64,000 bases of DNA from Scatophagus argus (taxonomy: Eukaryota > Chordata > Actinopteri > Scatophagidae): the NCBI RefSeq assembly GCF_020382885.2, contig NC_058512.1, forward strand, positions 11,868,802-11,932,801, written 5' to 3'. This document shows, one piece after another, positions 25,601-36,948 of the stretch (positions within the stretch are counted from its first letter, which is position 1; each line of letters opens with the position of its first letter). A program made the position numbers and the translations under genes. The notes under the pieces were generated by a model. The model saw only the letters and a list, made by a program, of their open reading frames with translations, did no database searches and was not told the DNA's origin.

Positions 25601-28600
25601 TTGCCAGCTCTTTTCTGAATAACTAATGGCACATATATTGTGCTGTTAAAGGTTAATTGTGTCACACTTGATGCCTTGGATCCTAATCAAACATAACATC
25701 ACATATACAGAGACTTATTGCATTTTGGTTATTAAATCAGCCAAAACATACATCATGGTAAAAATAATATTTTTTGGATATCAATCTAGACTGTATAAGA
25801 ATCAATAAATAAATGTTTTATGTTATATTAAATGTTTATCTAAACTCTATGGGAAGTTCTTGAAAGACCTATCTATTTATGTTAGCATAATCATTCTTAC
25901 ATTTCAGCCTTGGCAATGACGCTTATTGTCGCTTTAAGTTAATTGCTTTCAAGTATTTTTTGAGTATATGTTTAACTTTTTGTTCTGTCACTGAAACCCC
26001 ACAACACCGGTTAGGTAACAGATCTATGAGTAGTGGATGTCCACCACAGTGTAGTGGCGTAATAATGTTATTTCTCTGCACAGTATATTTGGTCCTGTTA
26101 GTACCCAATTTGTGTGTGAGCAGCAATGTAATAACGGAAAACTAATTAATCTAGAAAGAAAACATAACTTGAACTGATGAAGTCTGAGGCTCGAGTTTAA
26201 CAAGATTTGCTCATGTTTCATGGTCTAACCAGATAACAGTCAACCTGCTTTGATCACACCATCGTCCACCAAATGTCCACCGCAACTCAGACCTACACAG
26301 AAAAATAAGAATGTCTGAAAGTGTATGAAACTTTAAAAGGCTATACAATGGACCCTAAGGACAGAAAATGCTTCACCAAAAGAAGTATTTACCATGATAC
26401 CCTAAGCTTTTTTAGCCAAATGAACAAAACCCAATGTAATGACAACATTTTCCATGAATCACTGAAAACAATTAGAGCAAAACAGAGCAAAAGCAAAAAA
26501 ATTACAACAAAATTAATACGATATTGCCGTTGAAAATAGGTACACAAAGTAAGCACTGGCATACAAAACAGAGACTGGGCAGACTAAGGTCAAAAAAAGG
26601 AAATCCACACCTAGGCGTTATGGAAACAGATGGAAGAGGACCCAATCAAAGTGCCCACATGGCCAGGACTGAAATGGGCTGCAAGAGCATTCACATGAAC
26701 TCACAATTAAGGTTGTTTGATACAATACTAACAAAAAAAAATTACCCTAGGCACACAAAACAGATTTTTTGGCACAATGTACCGGTAGAGGAAAAGGTCA
26801 CTGAATAAATACGTACATCGGTAAATGATCAAAGATGATAACAACAAGCACCAGGAAGATGTCAACAATGAAGTGAGCAATGCTGATTACAGATTCAGGA
26901 TTATCATTCGCCGCAGGGAAAACAATCTTGCAACTTCAAGCAACTACTGCAGAGTAACATTACAGCAAACACAGTCATCTGAATATGCGGGTAAACACAC
27001 ATCAGGGGAATAAGCAACAATTAGAATATCCATCTTGATACAAAGACAATAGGTAATCCATATGCAACAACTGCTTTCTTTTTCCTCGACAACCCTACTA
27101 TGCACAAGGGAAACACGCAAAAGCTATCAATCATAAAAACAACTTAAACAAAGGTAACAACAAAGGTACTGTACAGTAATAATATAATAATGAGAAAGGG
27201 TTATTTTGTTCTTAATAAAACACAATTCAAATCTCAACAGAGACACATACATGTGAATGCTATCTATAAGCATCAGTAGTAAATGTGAGCTCAACTGGTT
27301 TGCTAACCCCCAATAAACACAGAGAAAAAGGGACAAACAACAAGTGTAGCACGCTGTTGTCACGCTCATGACGTCAAAGTGCTGCATCCAGGTAGAGTCA
27401 TGCAGTGTAGATCAGAGAGCCAAACATGTCATTGTTGGTGTGAACGTCTTTACAGTTTCAGAGGAAAACAACACGATTGTTATTTGCAATGCATGTTCCA
27501 CAAGGTTTCAGAGAGGAGGGAAAAAGTCTCCTAGTTTTAATTGGAGATATGGGATGTTACATTACATTACATCATCAAGTGTGCATAATTTAGAAAGACA
27601 AAAAAGGACCTTGAAAATACTGGGATGGAAAAGAAAGAATAAAGCATTTGGCATTGATAACATTCTAATACAACCAGCTTTATCTTTTTAATATTAAAAT
27701 TATCTGTACAAGTGATGTATAATAGAAAGTAAAAATAAAAGTGAGAGTAAGTGAGTAAAGAGAAGTAAGAGTACAAAATGTCAGTAGCAGCTCAGTAAAT
27801 GGTCATGCGTTGGGCGTTATATGTGTCTTAGTATGTACATAGATTATATCTAAAATTGTGCTAAAATGTTCGGCTGGGTCTAAATTTTTTTGTGTTTGTT
27901 CTAAAACTCCATTTTAAAATGAAAATGTACTAGTGTGCACGTAGCCATAGTCTCACACTTTGTGACAGGTAAGTGTTGTGACTTCACAGTTAACAGGTAT
28001 GTGAGGAATGTTAGCCAGTCACATCATTACTAGGAACTATAAGAAAGGTCATTTTGAGTTGTCATAGATAAGATAAGCTATGACAACAAGAGGCAGAAGT
28101 GACAGATGCAGAATGCACATAGACTGTAACTGTGAACTGAATTTACCAGTTTGCCAAATGCCTTTCATACTGAACAATCATTTTAAATATCCACTTTTGA
28201 CAAAGATTAACTATTTTAATTTTAATAAATGCATTTTTTTCCCCTAGATGTTCCACACAAACTTGGAAAGGCCTACTTCTCAATTTCACAACAGGGAAAC
28301 CAATTGATTTCAAAGACATGTAAGGAAGCACATGACCATGCAGAAGCAGGGTCACTTGTGTGTACCAACCTCTGCAATAACCACATACATGTTTTCACTA
28401 TAAACTACTGAGATTTATGCTGGCGGTGTATTGTGAAAACATGTAAGTATGTATGTGCACTTTCCAACACATTCACAGTCCTGTTTATACATCTGACAAT
28501 TCTTTGATATGCAAGCTTAAGCTTCATAAATATGTCTTCACTTCCATTGATTGTTGCCTTTTTGCTATTTGAAAGCCTACATTACTTTTAAGAGATCCCT

Positions 28601-29494
28601 AGATTTAGTTTATTTTTTAAGATGTACGATGGGAACACTGAACGTCTATCAGCTTGGCTGTCATAGTCACGTCAGCAGTTTTATTTTTTCTCAGATTAAA
28701 ACATTAACTGTTGAACCCAAAGAACTGACAATCGGACGAAAAACACTTGGGCATTTTGGACGTACAATAAAATTATGAGGCCTCACTTCCAACCACATAG
28801 CTGCATTCCAACAACGTAAACATGCATGTGATCCTACAATCTGGTGTCTTGATTCCACTTGGTAGCTTATATATCGCTTTCAGGCTAGTCAAAGACAAGA
28901 ACGATTTAGAGCTTGCAAATCCAGTCACGGAAAGATAGTTAGCCTGCATGTGATATTTTTGATCAGAAGGGGGAATGGGGAAGGGGCATAATGATGCGCT
29001 TGACAACAATGACAGGAATTCCGAACTAAAGCACCGACACACTGTAACGGTATATCCCCAACCAAAAGGAAAACCCATGTTAAAAAAAGCGTTGAACCGT
29101 AATAGGGCCAATGTCTGCCGCTGGATCTCACTGCAATATAAGACCGAGCATTAGGGTGAGCTAACCAAACACCCGATTGCACAAAGCTATAACCAAAATC
29201 ATAGTCTTCAATGGGTAGTCGGGTTTGTTGGCGGCTAGCATGCAATACATCAGCAGCAAACAGCTGGCCTGCATACGTAACCAAAGTGAGCCCGTGTCAA
29301 TTTCCTCTAGCCTGCTAACGTTACCCCAGCCAGCTCATCGAGCTAGCATTAGCCCTGCATGCTAGCTAGCATCGCCGGCGCCGGAGAGCAGTATATCAGT
29401 GGAAAGAAGACAAAAAACTTCATATTTGTCAACTTACCCATGTCAATAGGCTTTCACAGAGCTCCATTCGGTCCAAGGACTCTGATGTACTCAT
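10674..29494 (-). CDS. hook3: Hook microtubule-tethering protein 3
   Basis: Hook3 is a cytoplasmic adaptor that activates dynein-dynactin and links it to cargo. The 23 coding exons, in transcript order, are 29494-29438, 23090-23005, 22769-22697, 22381-22331, 22124-21992, 21909-21842, 21588-21526, 21039-20956, 18502-18339, 18227-18087, 17376-17289, 17112-16999, 16855-16745, 16616-16532, 16431-16362, 14653-14513, 14224-14137, 12379-12345, 12171-12089, 11973-11873, 11743-11639, 11460-11389 and 10814-10674. They join into 717 residues (human HOOK3 is 718). Residues about 6-165 form the Hook (calponin-homology-like) domain, with VGDNWRLK and ILGQHINDF; the rest is coiled coil plus a C-terminal tail ending in GHVQPATAR. 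The phrases SDSIEDINSPAGRRHLQ and the tail identify Hook3 rather than Hook1 or Hook2. The start has A at -3. Intron 4 uses a GC donor. An extra in-frame cassette exon lies between exons 8 and 9. Confidence 0.97.
19876..19938 (-). CDS. hook3: Candidate in-frame cassette exon of hook3
   Basis: This 63-nt open segment lies in the large intron between hook3 exons 8 and 9. An AG acceptor (CTTTAAAG) precedes it and a GT donor (AGG then GTAAAT) follows; a possible branch point (CTGAC) is upstream. It is phase 0 at both ends, so it inserts 21 residues after Q205 without changing the frame. The peptide starts ALHVQEERDR and ends FNELEER. V4, L11 and L18 are spaced by seven, with A1, R8 and F15 in the paired heptad position, so it adds exactly three coiled-coil heptads. 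I know of no counterpart in human HOOK1 or HOOK3. The weak splice sites suggest alternative use; transcription is not shown. Confidence 0.6.
23091..29437 (-). other. hook3 intron 1
   Basis: This is the largest hook3 intron, about 6.3 kb. I found no coding exon in it. It contains a tRNA-like segment near 23.93 kb and a CpG-containing cluster of GCTAAC/GCTAGC motifs at about 29310-29375, next to exon 1. The remainder is AT-rich sequence in which I recognise nothing. Confidence 0.7.
23927..23990 (+). other. tRNA-like segment, possible SINE head or tRNA relic
   Basis: The sequence TGGCCAAATGGTTGGAGA resembles a tRNA A box (RNA polymerase III), and GGTTAAATCCC about 30 bases later resembles a degenerate B box. 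Between them CTATCAA could be a seven-base anticodon loop with T at position 33, flanked by a weak stem. No clean acceptor stem is visible, so a functional tRNA is unlikely. A tRNA-derived SINE or a chance match are both possible. Confidence 0.25.
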
Positions 29495-29500
29495 CGTTAT

Positions 29501-29557
29501 CTAACGTAGCCCGACTAAGAGTAGTAAACAGAGCTTGAAGTTAATAGTCGGGTTCAT
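29501..29557 (-). promoter_or_regulatory. Upstream ORF in hook3 5' leader
   Basis: An ATG at 29557 opens an 18-codon frame, MNPTINFKLCLLLLVGLR, that stops at 29501, six bases before the hook3 start codon. Its context is weak (T at -3), whereas the main start has A at -3. If the transcript begins upstream of 29557, most ribosomes would scan past it; those that translate it would have almost no distance in which to reinitiate. The transcription start is not known from the sequence. Confidence 0.5.
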
Positions 29558-29700
29558 GCACTCCCGGCGGTGTCTCTCTCGCTCTCTGGGTGTCTAACAA
29601 TCCGTCGGCCAATAGTCTGGTGCGCTGACTCGCCTGTCCGGGGTCTGCCAGAGGAAGGCTGGGTGGGCGGAGTCTATGGTGCATATAAAGGAAAATTCCC
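29558..29700 (-). promoter_or_regulatory. Probable hook3 promoter / 5' leader
   Basis: This GC-richer stretch lies directly upstream of hook3 exon 1. It includes a CCAAT element (plus-strand 29609-29613), a GGGCGG GC box (29665-29670) and several CpG dinucleotides (for example the GCCGGGAGTG-like run near 29570). This is the usual make-up of a broad housekeeping promoter. The start site cannot be placed. Confidence 0.5.
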
Positions 29701-32554
29701 AGGACTACTGAAAAGAAAACCTGTGGTGCTTGAATAACTTAAACTTAACTTAAACTTAAAATGTGAGGAATAAAGAGAAAAAAACACATTTGTTTGCAGC
29801 ACTGGCTTAACCTGCTGTAGGAACCTGAAGCAATATTGCTGGCTTCTGTCAGGCCCCCGTCTACCTTCTATTAGACAGTTTTAATTAGCCTTAGCTTTGG
29901 GAAAATTGCTAAAGAAACCTCAGTTGTGTTGTGTGTGTTGTTGTGCTTGATTGGTGCAAATAAAAACAAGTCTGTTTTATATAATTTGTGAGCAATCCCC
30001 AAAATAACTGCCAAACAAACAACTTGAAGACCTTTGGGGTCTCTCGGTGCAAAATCCAGCCTTACTTGCTTGCCACAAGAGCACAGACAGAATAGCATAA
30101 ATATGTTAGAAATCATCAGCTACATGTTTCTGGCATTCTAATAACAGTAAACAAGTTAAACTGGAGACAAGATGCAAGTTCAGGAAAGTGCATAGCTAAC
30201 TCACTTCTGCAGAAAGGCGGTAGTGGAGGTGTGTCTGTGTCATATTTGGACAGATTTGTCTGAGGCATCACCAAGTGGTATCCCCACTGACATTTTGAAC
30301 ATGTTATGGTTTCATAGCCTCAGTCACTTTGGGGCAGTTTTCTGTGGAAAAACTTTGATCTTGAGAAAGGCAGAGAGAGTCAGTGAAATAGAAATACTGT
30401 GAAATGACATGTGTAGGTGTTAGCTTGTAGGAGCAGAGGGAAATATAGCATCATATTACACGTTTACAAAGTGTATTTTTGATGTGTATTTGGGCATAAA
30501 TCTTTGGTGTTGTATTTTCAAATTGTAGAAGTAACATTTTGGAAATTCTGATGCATATTGCACCCAAGCTCTGACTCTTGCAGCAGCAATAGTACTTTCC
30601 CACCTGGGTAAGACTCTCACCTAACCAGTTCTCAGTTATAGAACAAAAGCATTTTAAGCACAAGCTATCGAAAACAACAGGTTTGAGGTTGCTTATACAC
30701 CCCAGAGACAAACTGATTAGTAGAAGCAGTGAAAAGGTGTGACGCACATCGGCACGCGACACACCTTAAAATTAAATCTTCCAAGTGAGACCTAATTGCA
30801 TTTTTTTGGTGCTCTGAAACTGTCAGAGAAACTGCACAAATATGAATTTTAAAGTCTGCTGCTCATCTGCCACATGAGCTTCTACTCCATCCCTCTACTC
30901 TTCACGAATGGGAGGGTCAATGCTGGATCAGCAAGCAGAGTCCTGAGAAAACAAATGGTCTGTATATAGTTTCAGTTACCACTCTGCAGCAGCCATTTTC
31001 AGCTTCAGGGTCAGGACCTCGCAAGGACTCACAGTAACTTTAGGGTGGCAAGAAAAGCTTAACTTACAGCTTACAAATTTAGCCTCTATAAATTCAAGAT
31101 ATTATGTACTTGTGATGATGGTCTCTATTAAACGCTCAGTTTTATTGGTGTCTTGTTTGACAGACAGATTTAAGAAACAAATGGAGTATGTCTCTTTGGC
31201 TGGAACGTCCAACAACGGTTGGTTCAATTAAAAAGCCACAAGTCAAAAAGGTTTAGAATCAAATCTGCATCTTTACTGTGCATCTGCTATTAACAGAACT
31301 CTTCAGTTGATCACTTCAGCAATCTGAGATCCCATTTATTCATTTTACATCCATTTAGCCTCCAAGAAAATTTTACTCAATTCTTTTTACGAATATTCAC
31401 AAAAAGTTAGCTGAATCACATACTGTACAAGCTAATTTTGAATATTTATTTTTTAAAATAATTTACGTACATATTTAAAAAGTAGGACACTCATGTTCCA
31501 AAAATTAACTGAAGATTTCCAAAAGCTAGTGTGCAAGAAGATGATCATCCACTGACTTTGTGCCTGATCGGGACTGTAGGATCTAAACAGGAGACAAGGT
31601 AACACCCAAAACTCACACCTACCTTTATAGTGACAAGGTAAACTTTGAGATAATAGGTTAACATTCATAACTTAAGCAAGTCTTTGATGCCTTTGGTTTG
31701 GCTTTCTTTTATGATCAGGAGATTACTCATTTTATTTTATGAAATCTGCCAGCTGAGAAGTTATTGCAAGGGGTGGATTGTCCTGCGTGTCATCAGCTCA
31801 GGTGAACGCATGCAGCAAGACTTCCTTAGATGTGATCAATAAATGTAGCCTTTTGGAGGCACAATGATTCAGTGATTTTCTCATAAGCATGAAAAGTTGT
31901 GTTTTTCAAGTCATTATGAATATGCATAGTCACAGGTTACTTATAAGCAGACTGTGATAGCACACAGTCAGATGGTAAGACACAGTTGTCTGACAGTAAA
32001 CAATTCAGATTCAAACAGGCAACTTTAAATGCATATAACTCAAGACACTGCCATCAGTACGGTACAATCAAGATCACATTATATCACATGTTGCCCCATT
32101 ATGATGATATGTACATTAACCAAAATGACTGTTTTGGCAATACTGACATAGATTGGAGTAAATGTTAACCATCCAGTTAGGGAGGATCTCTCAAGTGCCT
32201 GAAAGAATGGAAAAGATCGCCCTGTCTGGTTCAGAGGAAATATTCAACAACATCACATCCCTTCACAGCCATCCTTCTGCTGCCCTGTTGTTCGCCTTGA
32301 CCTCATTCAACCTCTGAGCCATTACTGGTGAATTCACTTTGTAGAGTCAACATTCTGAGCTTAATCTTTTGTTAACCTTTCTCCAGAGATGAAGTAACAT
32401 CCCAGGCTTCAAAGTAAACCTCTCTGAGGGAACCAGCACTATTGATCGACTGTCCTTTGAGCGTCTACTCAGCCTTTGCAGGTCCACCTCAGAAGCTGCA
32501 CTTGTTCCCGAGCCCGATATGAGCAAGCTGAGGTCTCTTTTCGTGAGTGAGCAC
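29701..32554 (-). other. hook3-rnf170 intergenic region with rnf170 3' UTR
   Basis: The interval between the hook3 promoter and the rnf170 stop codon must contain the rnf170 3' UTR. Minus-strand AATAAA signals occur at 31731-31736, 31335-31340 and 31445-31450, and any of them could end the transcript. I found no further coding exon or recognisable repeat here. Confidence 0.5.
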
Positions 32555-35500
32555 CTAGCCGTTCAGTCTCTGTGTAACCACCTCTCTGTACATGATAGAG
32601 ATGTACACAAAGAGAAGTAGGATTACAAAGAAATCGTCCATGAATCCCAGGAGACCGAAAAGTGCCTCGGGGAGGATGTCGAGCGGCGAGGCCAGGTAGG
32701 TGAGTGCACCAACTAAACAGAGAAGAATACGAATCCTGAACATCCAGAAGAGGCCACCCACAGAAAACATCTCCCTAAAGGCGTGACGAAGCAGGGTAGG
32801 CACATCGCGCAGCCTGTCCATAAACTGAGAAGACAGAAGAGAGAAAATATAAAGAGAAAGTCTGTTCTAAATATACATCTGCTTAGAATAAACTTCATGA
32901 GTTAGTCTCTCATCTGCATACTTGTGTCTTTTAACGGATTCTACAATTTGGAGGGACATTACAAATAGAATTTTAATCTTTCAAAAAAATCAAAAACATA
33001 ATAATCAATACTGCTTTCTACATACTTTCATAATATTTAATATAAGAGGACAAAGAGTGTTTCTAACAGCATAGTCAACCCTTTTCTATTTCAAGAACTG
33101 TTCCAAATCCCACATATGTGTACAGAATTTAAATATGAATATAAAGCAAATCGACTGCAGCCCAAGTATACATATGGCTGTAGTACACTCACAGATCTTG
33201 GCTGGCCTGAGAACCTGCGGTTGTAATCATTAATGTCTCTTAATATCAGCAGAGGTTCTGCTTCGCCATCCTGGACCCTCTGGGGACTGGCATGCTCATG
33301 AAATAGCGGGAAGAGCAATGTTACCTGGACAAAGAAAAAATAATCAACACGTGACAACACTGATGCCAAAATGTTATAGTATGACGTACACCTACATGAA
33401 TAAAAACATCTGAATGAAGAAACAGAAAGACTGTGTATGCAGTCTTACTGTGTAACAAAGTGAAACAGGATCAGAGGCTACCAGAAGAAGAAGCAGGACG
33501 ACTACAAACACCCTCACTAACACAAATATCATCCATCATACATTCTCTTTGACAGAAAACAATTAGACCTAAACATAAAAGGTCCAGTGTGCAATATGTA
33601 CATATGTTCTGTCTCATATGTACAGACAGAACAGGTCCTCTTCACTGACAAAATATAAACATAGAAGATGCATTTCCACTTCCTTCCAGAGTACAAACGT
33701 GAAGCCAAAATGATTGGGCAGTGGAGTTATTGCCCACAGACCGGCCTGACCCAATTAAAAGCACCAAAAGACCAAAGTTAGTGTTCATAGATGAGGATTT
33801 TCCATTTATCTCTATGGGTGAATCTGAAAGCAGGCAATATTAACAGTTACTTGTATGTCTGCCATGTGAAAAATTGTAATACTATTGATAAAGCTCAGCT
33901 CAACCATTCTACACCCAAAATTTATCACAAGTCTCACCGTTTGTCTGCAGATGGGGCACTTAATAGCACCCAACCAGGTGCCATATCTCCAGTAAGCTAT
34001 AATGCAGGAGCCTATACAGGACAAAGACATCACTTTATCACACAAACACACAAGTACAACAAAAGAGCTAATATCTCCTCAGTTATAATTTGAGTCATTT
34101 GAATTTTTACAACTATACTTGTTTCTGTGTATTATCTAAAGATAAGCCTCACATCAGTGTCTGCTAACCGAATCTAGCTAAGAAAACATGCTCAAGAAGC
34201 GATGATTGCTTTTTTCTCTCTGTTTCATGATATAACAACTTTGCATAGTGCATATTCCTAGAATCTCTATAACACTCTTACCACAGAAAAGGTGTCCACA
34301 ATTGGTTTCCACAGGCAGGACAGCCTGCTGTAAACACACAGGACAAGACATGTCGGTATAATACTGCTGTCTGGTCTCCGCCTGAGAATTTTCATCCTAA
34401 CAGAAAGAAATCAAACACACAGATAAGATAAACAGTAATCGCAGAGTAGATGATTCTGAAATTCATCTGTTGATTGAGAAATAAAATACAAGTGTATGAA
34501 AGATAAAAAGATAAAGCATATTTACCTAGTGCACAATATAGTAATTGAGGAAAAATTTCTTAAAAATTTATAAAATTTGTTTGTGGTTAATTTTAAGAAA
34601 CATAGTCCCTTTGCAGCTTCCTGTGATTTTAGGGCTTTTCAGCTTACTTTCCCAGCTTTCTACTACTTTCTAGTATAAATACTTAAAATGGTGCTCAAAA
34701 CTAAATACATCTTGATACAATAACACAAAAAATATTTGAAAGCATTATAATGGTAATACCCGTGTCTGACGTCTGGTGCAAGACTACCAGTTAAACCAAA
34801 CACAAAGGTGCTGAAATTGCAGTGTTTATTACTATTGTACGTCTGATTTTATATGTAAAAAAAAAACAGATTTTGTGTATTTGTGTTGTTTGTACGTTAT
34901 CTTAGTCAACCATACTTGTCCAGAATGTCTACAGTAGCATTTGGTTGTGTACCTGTTCTGTTTGGAGCTGTTGTCGGACAGCTCGAACGTGCTCCTGATT
35001 CTCAGGGTGAATATTCTGCTCCTCTTGTCTGTAGGGTCAAAAGGCAGACATTTAGAATCATAATATTCCACAGTCGAAACTTATGAGTGCAACAGCTCTT
35101 TAAACTATGCAAACTGATAAGATGATTTTATGTCCAAATTTTAAATCTTGGATTGGATGAATCTTCAAATGATATAAAGCAAAAGGTAAAAGGGCAGGCA
35201 GTTGTAGAAAATTCAGTGCTCTATTATCTGACCACAGTGGCCGAAACTGATCACTGTCTACTACCAACAGGGATGAAAAAACGATTGGTCCAATCAGTTT
35301 AATTTTAATGTTCATAAATATGAACCAGCAGTCTGCTACGTGGTCCACCTTTGACCACCTTTTACTGAAAAATGTCTAAATGAGTTTCTCCAAAAGTTAG
35401 AGTAACTCTGAATTATCTACTTTGTGATTCTTCTTTACATTCACATCACTGTGAATTTGCTGTATACCTGCAGAGCAGAGTGAGGAGGCCTGCAAGGAAG

Positions 35501-35607
35501 GTGATACTGAGGACCACAACAAACAAGACCTGGTTGCTGACACCCTCAATGAGGGTGTCCTCATCTTGGATCAGGTAGTCCAAGTCCCCACATTGACTGT
35601 CCTCCAT
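32555..35607 (-). CDS. rnf170: E3 ubiquitin ligase RNF170
   Basis: RNF170 is an ER-membrane RING ubiquitin ligase; the mammalian protein works with the erlin complex in degradation of activated IP3 receptors. The six coding exons are 35607-35468, 35028-34953, 34396-34282, 34011-33938, 33324-33193 and 32824-32555, giving 268 residues (human 258). A first membrane segment lies at about residues 29-46. The RING finger is C3HC4, with C90, C93, C105, H107, C110, C113, C129 and C132 visible. [15 protein letters not shown] follows, then two more membrane segments at about 212-227 and 243-258 around the conserved [17 protein letters not shown] stretch. The start has G at -3 and G at +4. The acidic linker before DINDYN is more divergent than the rest. 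All introns are GT-AG. Confidence 0.96.
33570..33700. repeat. Possible degraded interspersed repeat in rnf170 intron 4
   Basis: The phrase AAAGGTCCAGTGTGCAATATG resembles the start of a repeat family seen widely in fish genomes. No terminal inverted repeat or coding remnant could be confirmed, so the borders are approximate and the call is weak. Confidence 0.25.
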
Positions 35608-36433
35608 CACCCACAATCATATCCTACAACACTAGGAAACAAAGAGGCAAAAACAGGTTAGCATTTCACTGGACACTGTTCTGTTACTGAATTAATACTA
35701 TGTTTATTATTAATAAGTACTTTATGTATATAAACTGCTTTTAACAGTCTATGAATTATGTAAATACTGACACATCCTTTAACGCACCAGAGCAAGGACT
35801 GAGAGCTTTAAATGTCATGTTTTTGAAGATAACCAGAATCATAACTTTCTTGCTGCCACTGTCAAAAACAATCTAAAAACACTTCACATTTAAACACTTT
35901 CATTTTTCATTTTTCACTAGGCACAACACAAGCTTGCTGTTTGTCCCAATTGCAAGCAGTTTTAACTTCACAATGAGAACATCGGGGACGGTTCAAAAAT
36001 GAAAATTATAAGAAATAATATATATACAATAAATAAATAAAGCAAAGGAGGATGTTACTGCTTAGGGTTACTTTGCTGACATTATGAGCTAGCACTGTCT
36101 GTCGTAAGATTACCGTACTACTGCTCCCTGCACTGCTAACGTTAGCTAAGTTTAGCGTTGGCGTAGAGTAGCCATGACTCGCCAGTTAGGCTAAATATTG
36201 TGTTCGGATGCTGAGCAATCCCGGGTTTAGAAGACGTCTTGTGTTGCTGTTTAATACCTCTAGCTAATGTCTGACAGTGGAGGACACAACATTGTCTACC
36301 AACGTCAGCAGTATCAATACCTAAATATAATACAGAGCGTTATGACACACGAGCACAATCAAGCTAATAAAGTCCACATGTAACCTAGTAAACTGCAGTA
36401 TAAGATGAAACATGACGAAATGACCTCACGTAC

Positions 36434-36595
36434 CTATAATAGATCCGCTTAGACTTATCCACTCTGTTCTTGAGTCTCAAGATATTTTGCTTTCCAGAAA
36501 TGGCAGATTTTCAGAGACTGAACACAAGATGGCAATAACTGGCCAGAAGGAATTCAAAGCAGAGAAGAAGAAAAAAATTGGGCGTTCATGTACCA
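36434..36595 (-). other. Candidate non-coding first exon of rnf170
   Basis: On the minus strand, sequence ending GATCTATTATAG is followed at 36433 by a consensus donor, GTACGTGAGG. The next downstream acceptor on this strand is the one before the rnf170 start exon near 35.6 kb. A 5' UTR exon here would put the rnf170 promoter next to that of gpn3. The upstream border (about 36.5-36.6 kb) is a guess. Confidence 0.5.
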
Positions 36596-36948
36596 CCCAG
36601 CCAATCATAACAGTCAGCGTTTTTGTACTCTGAACAAAGATATATACAACAACAAAGAAACTCTAATATAGGAATGTGTTATAAATATATTATATAGGAA
36701 GTATTGCCGAGGAGCAACCACAGCCCTTCTCCGTAGGGCCGCGACACGAACGAAGAAACGCGAGAACCGTTATTGTACGTCAGTAATGTTTCTTCGCTCT
36801 GATTGGACGAACAAGGTTTCGCCGACTTTAAATATTCATGACTTGCTTGGTCATCATGGGAAAAAAATATCGGCTTCAGTACTTGTAAAATATAGCTAGC
36901 TATATTTGGTAGCTAAACTTTGCCACGGCACATTTTAACTGAGGCAAA
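36596..36948. promoter_or_regulatory. Bidirectional rnf170-gpn3 promoter
   Basis: The two genes diverge from this short interval. It holds a CCAAT box (36601-36605) and an inverted CCAAT (ATTGG, 36802-36806), a CpG-containing patch around 36735-36785, and the perfect palindrome at 36888-36907. No TATA box in a fitting position is evident. CCAAT boxes plus CpGs between divergent genes are the usual signature of a shared housekeeping promoter. A ten-codon upstream ORF starting at 36856 would be present if gpn3 transcripts start upstream of it. Confidence 0.6.
36888..36907. repeat. Perfect 20-bp palindrome upstream of gpn3
   Basis: The sequence AAATATAGCTAGCTATATTT is identical to its reverse complement. 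It ends 41 bases before the gpn3 start codon, in the core promoter or 5' leader. Confidence 0.95.

Noticed and set aside
10674-29494. Assignment as hook1 or hook2
   Set aside because: SIEDINSPAGRRHLQ, GSGPEVQALKNQLQE and the C-terminal GHVQPATAR match Hook3, and the length of 717 fits Hook3.
29684-29690. TATAAAG as a TATA box
   Set aside because: It is oriented for plus-strand transcription, where no gene follows; hook3 runs the other way.
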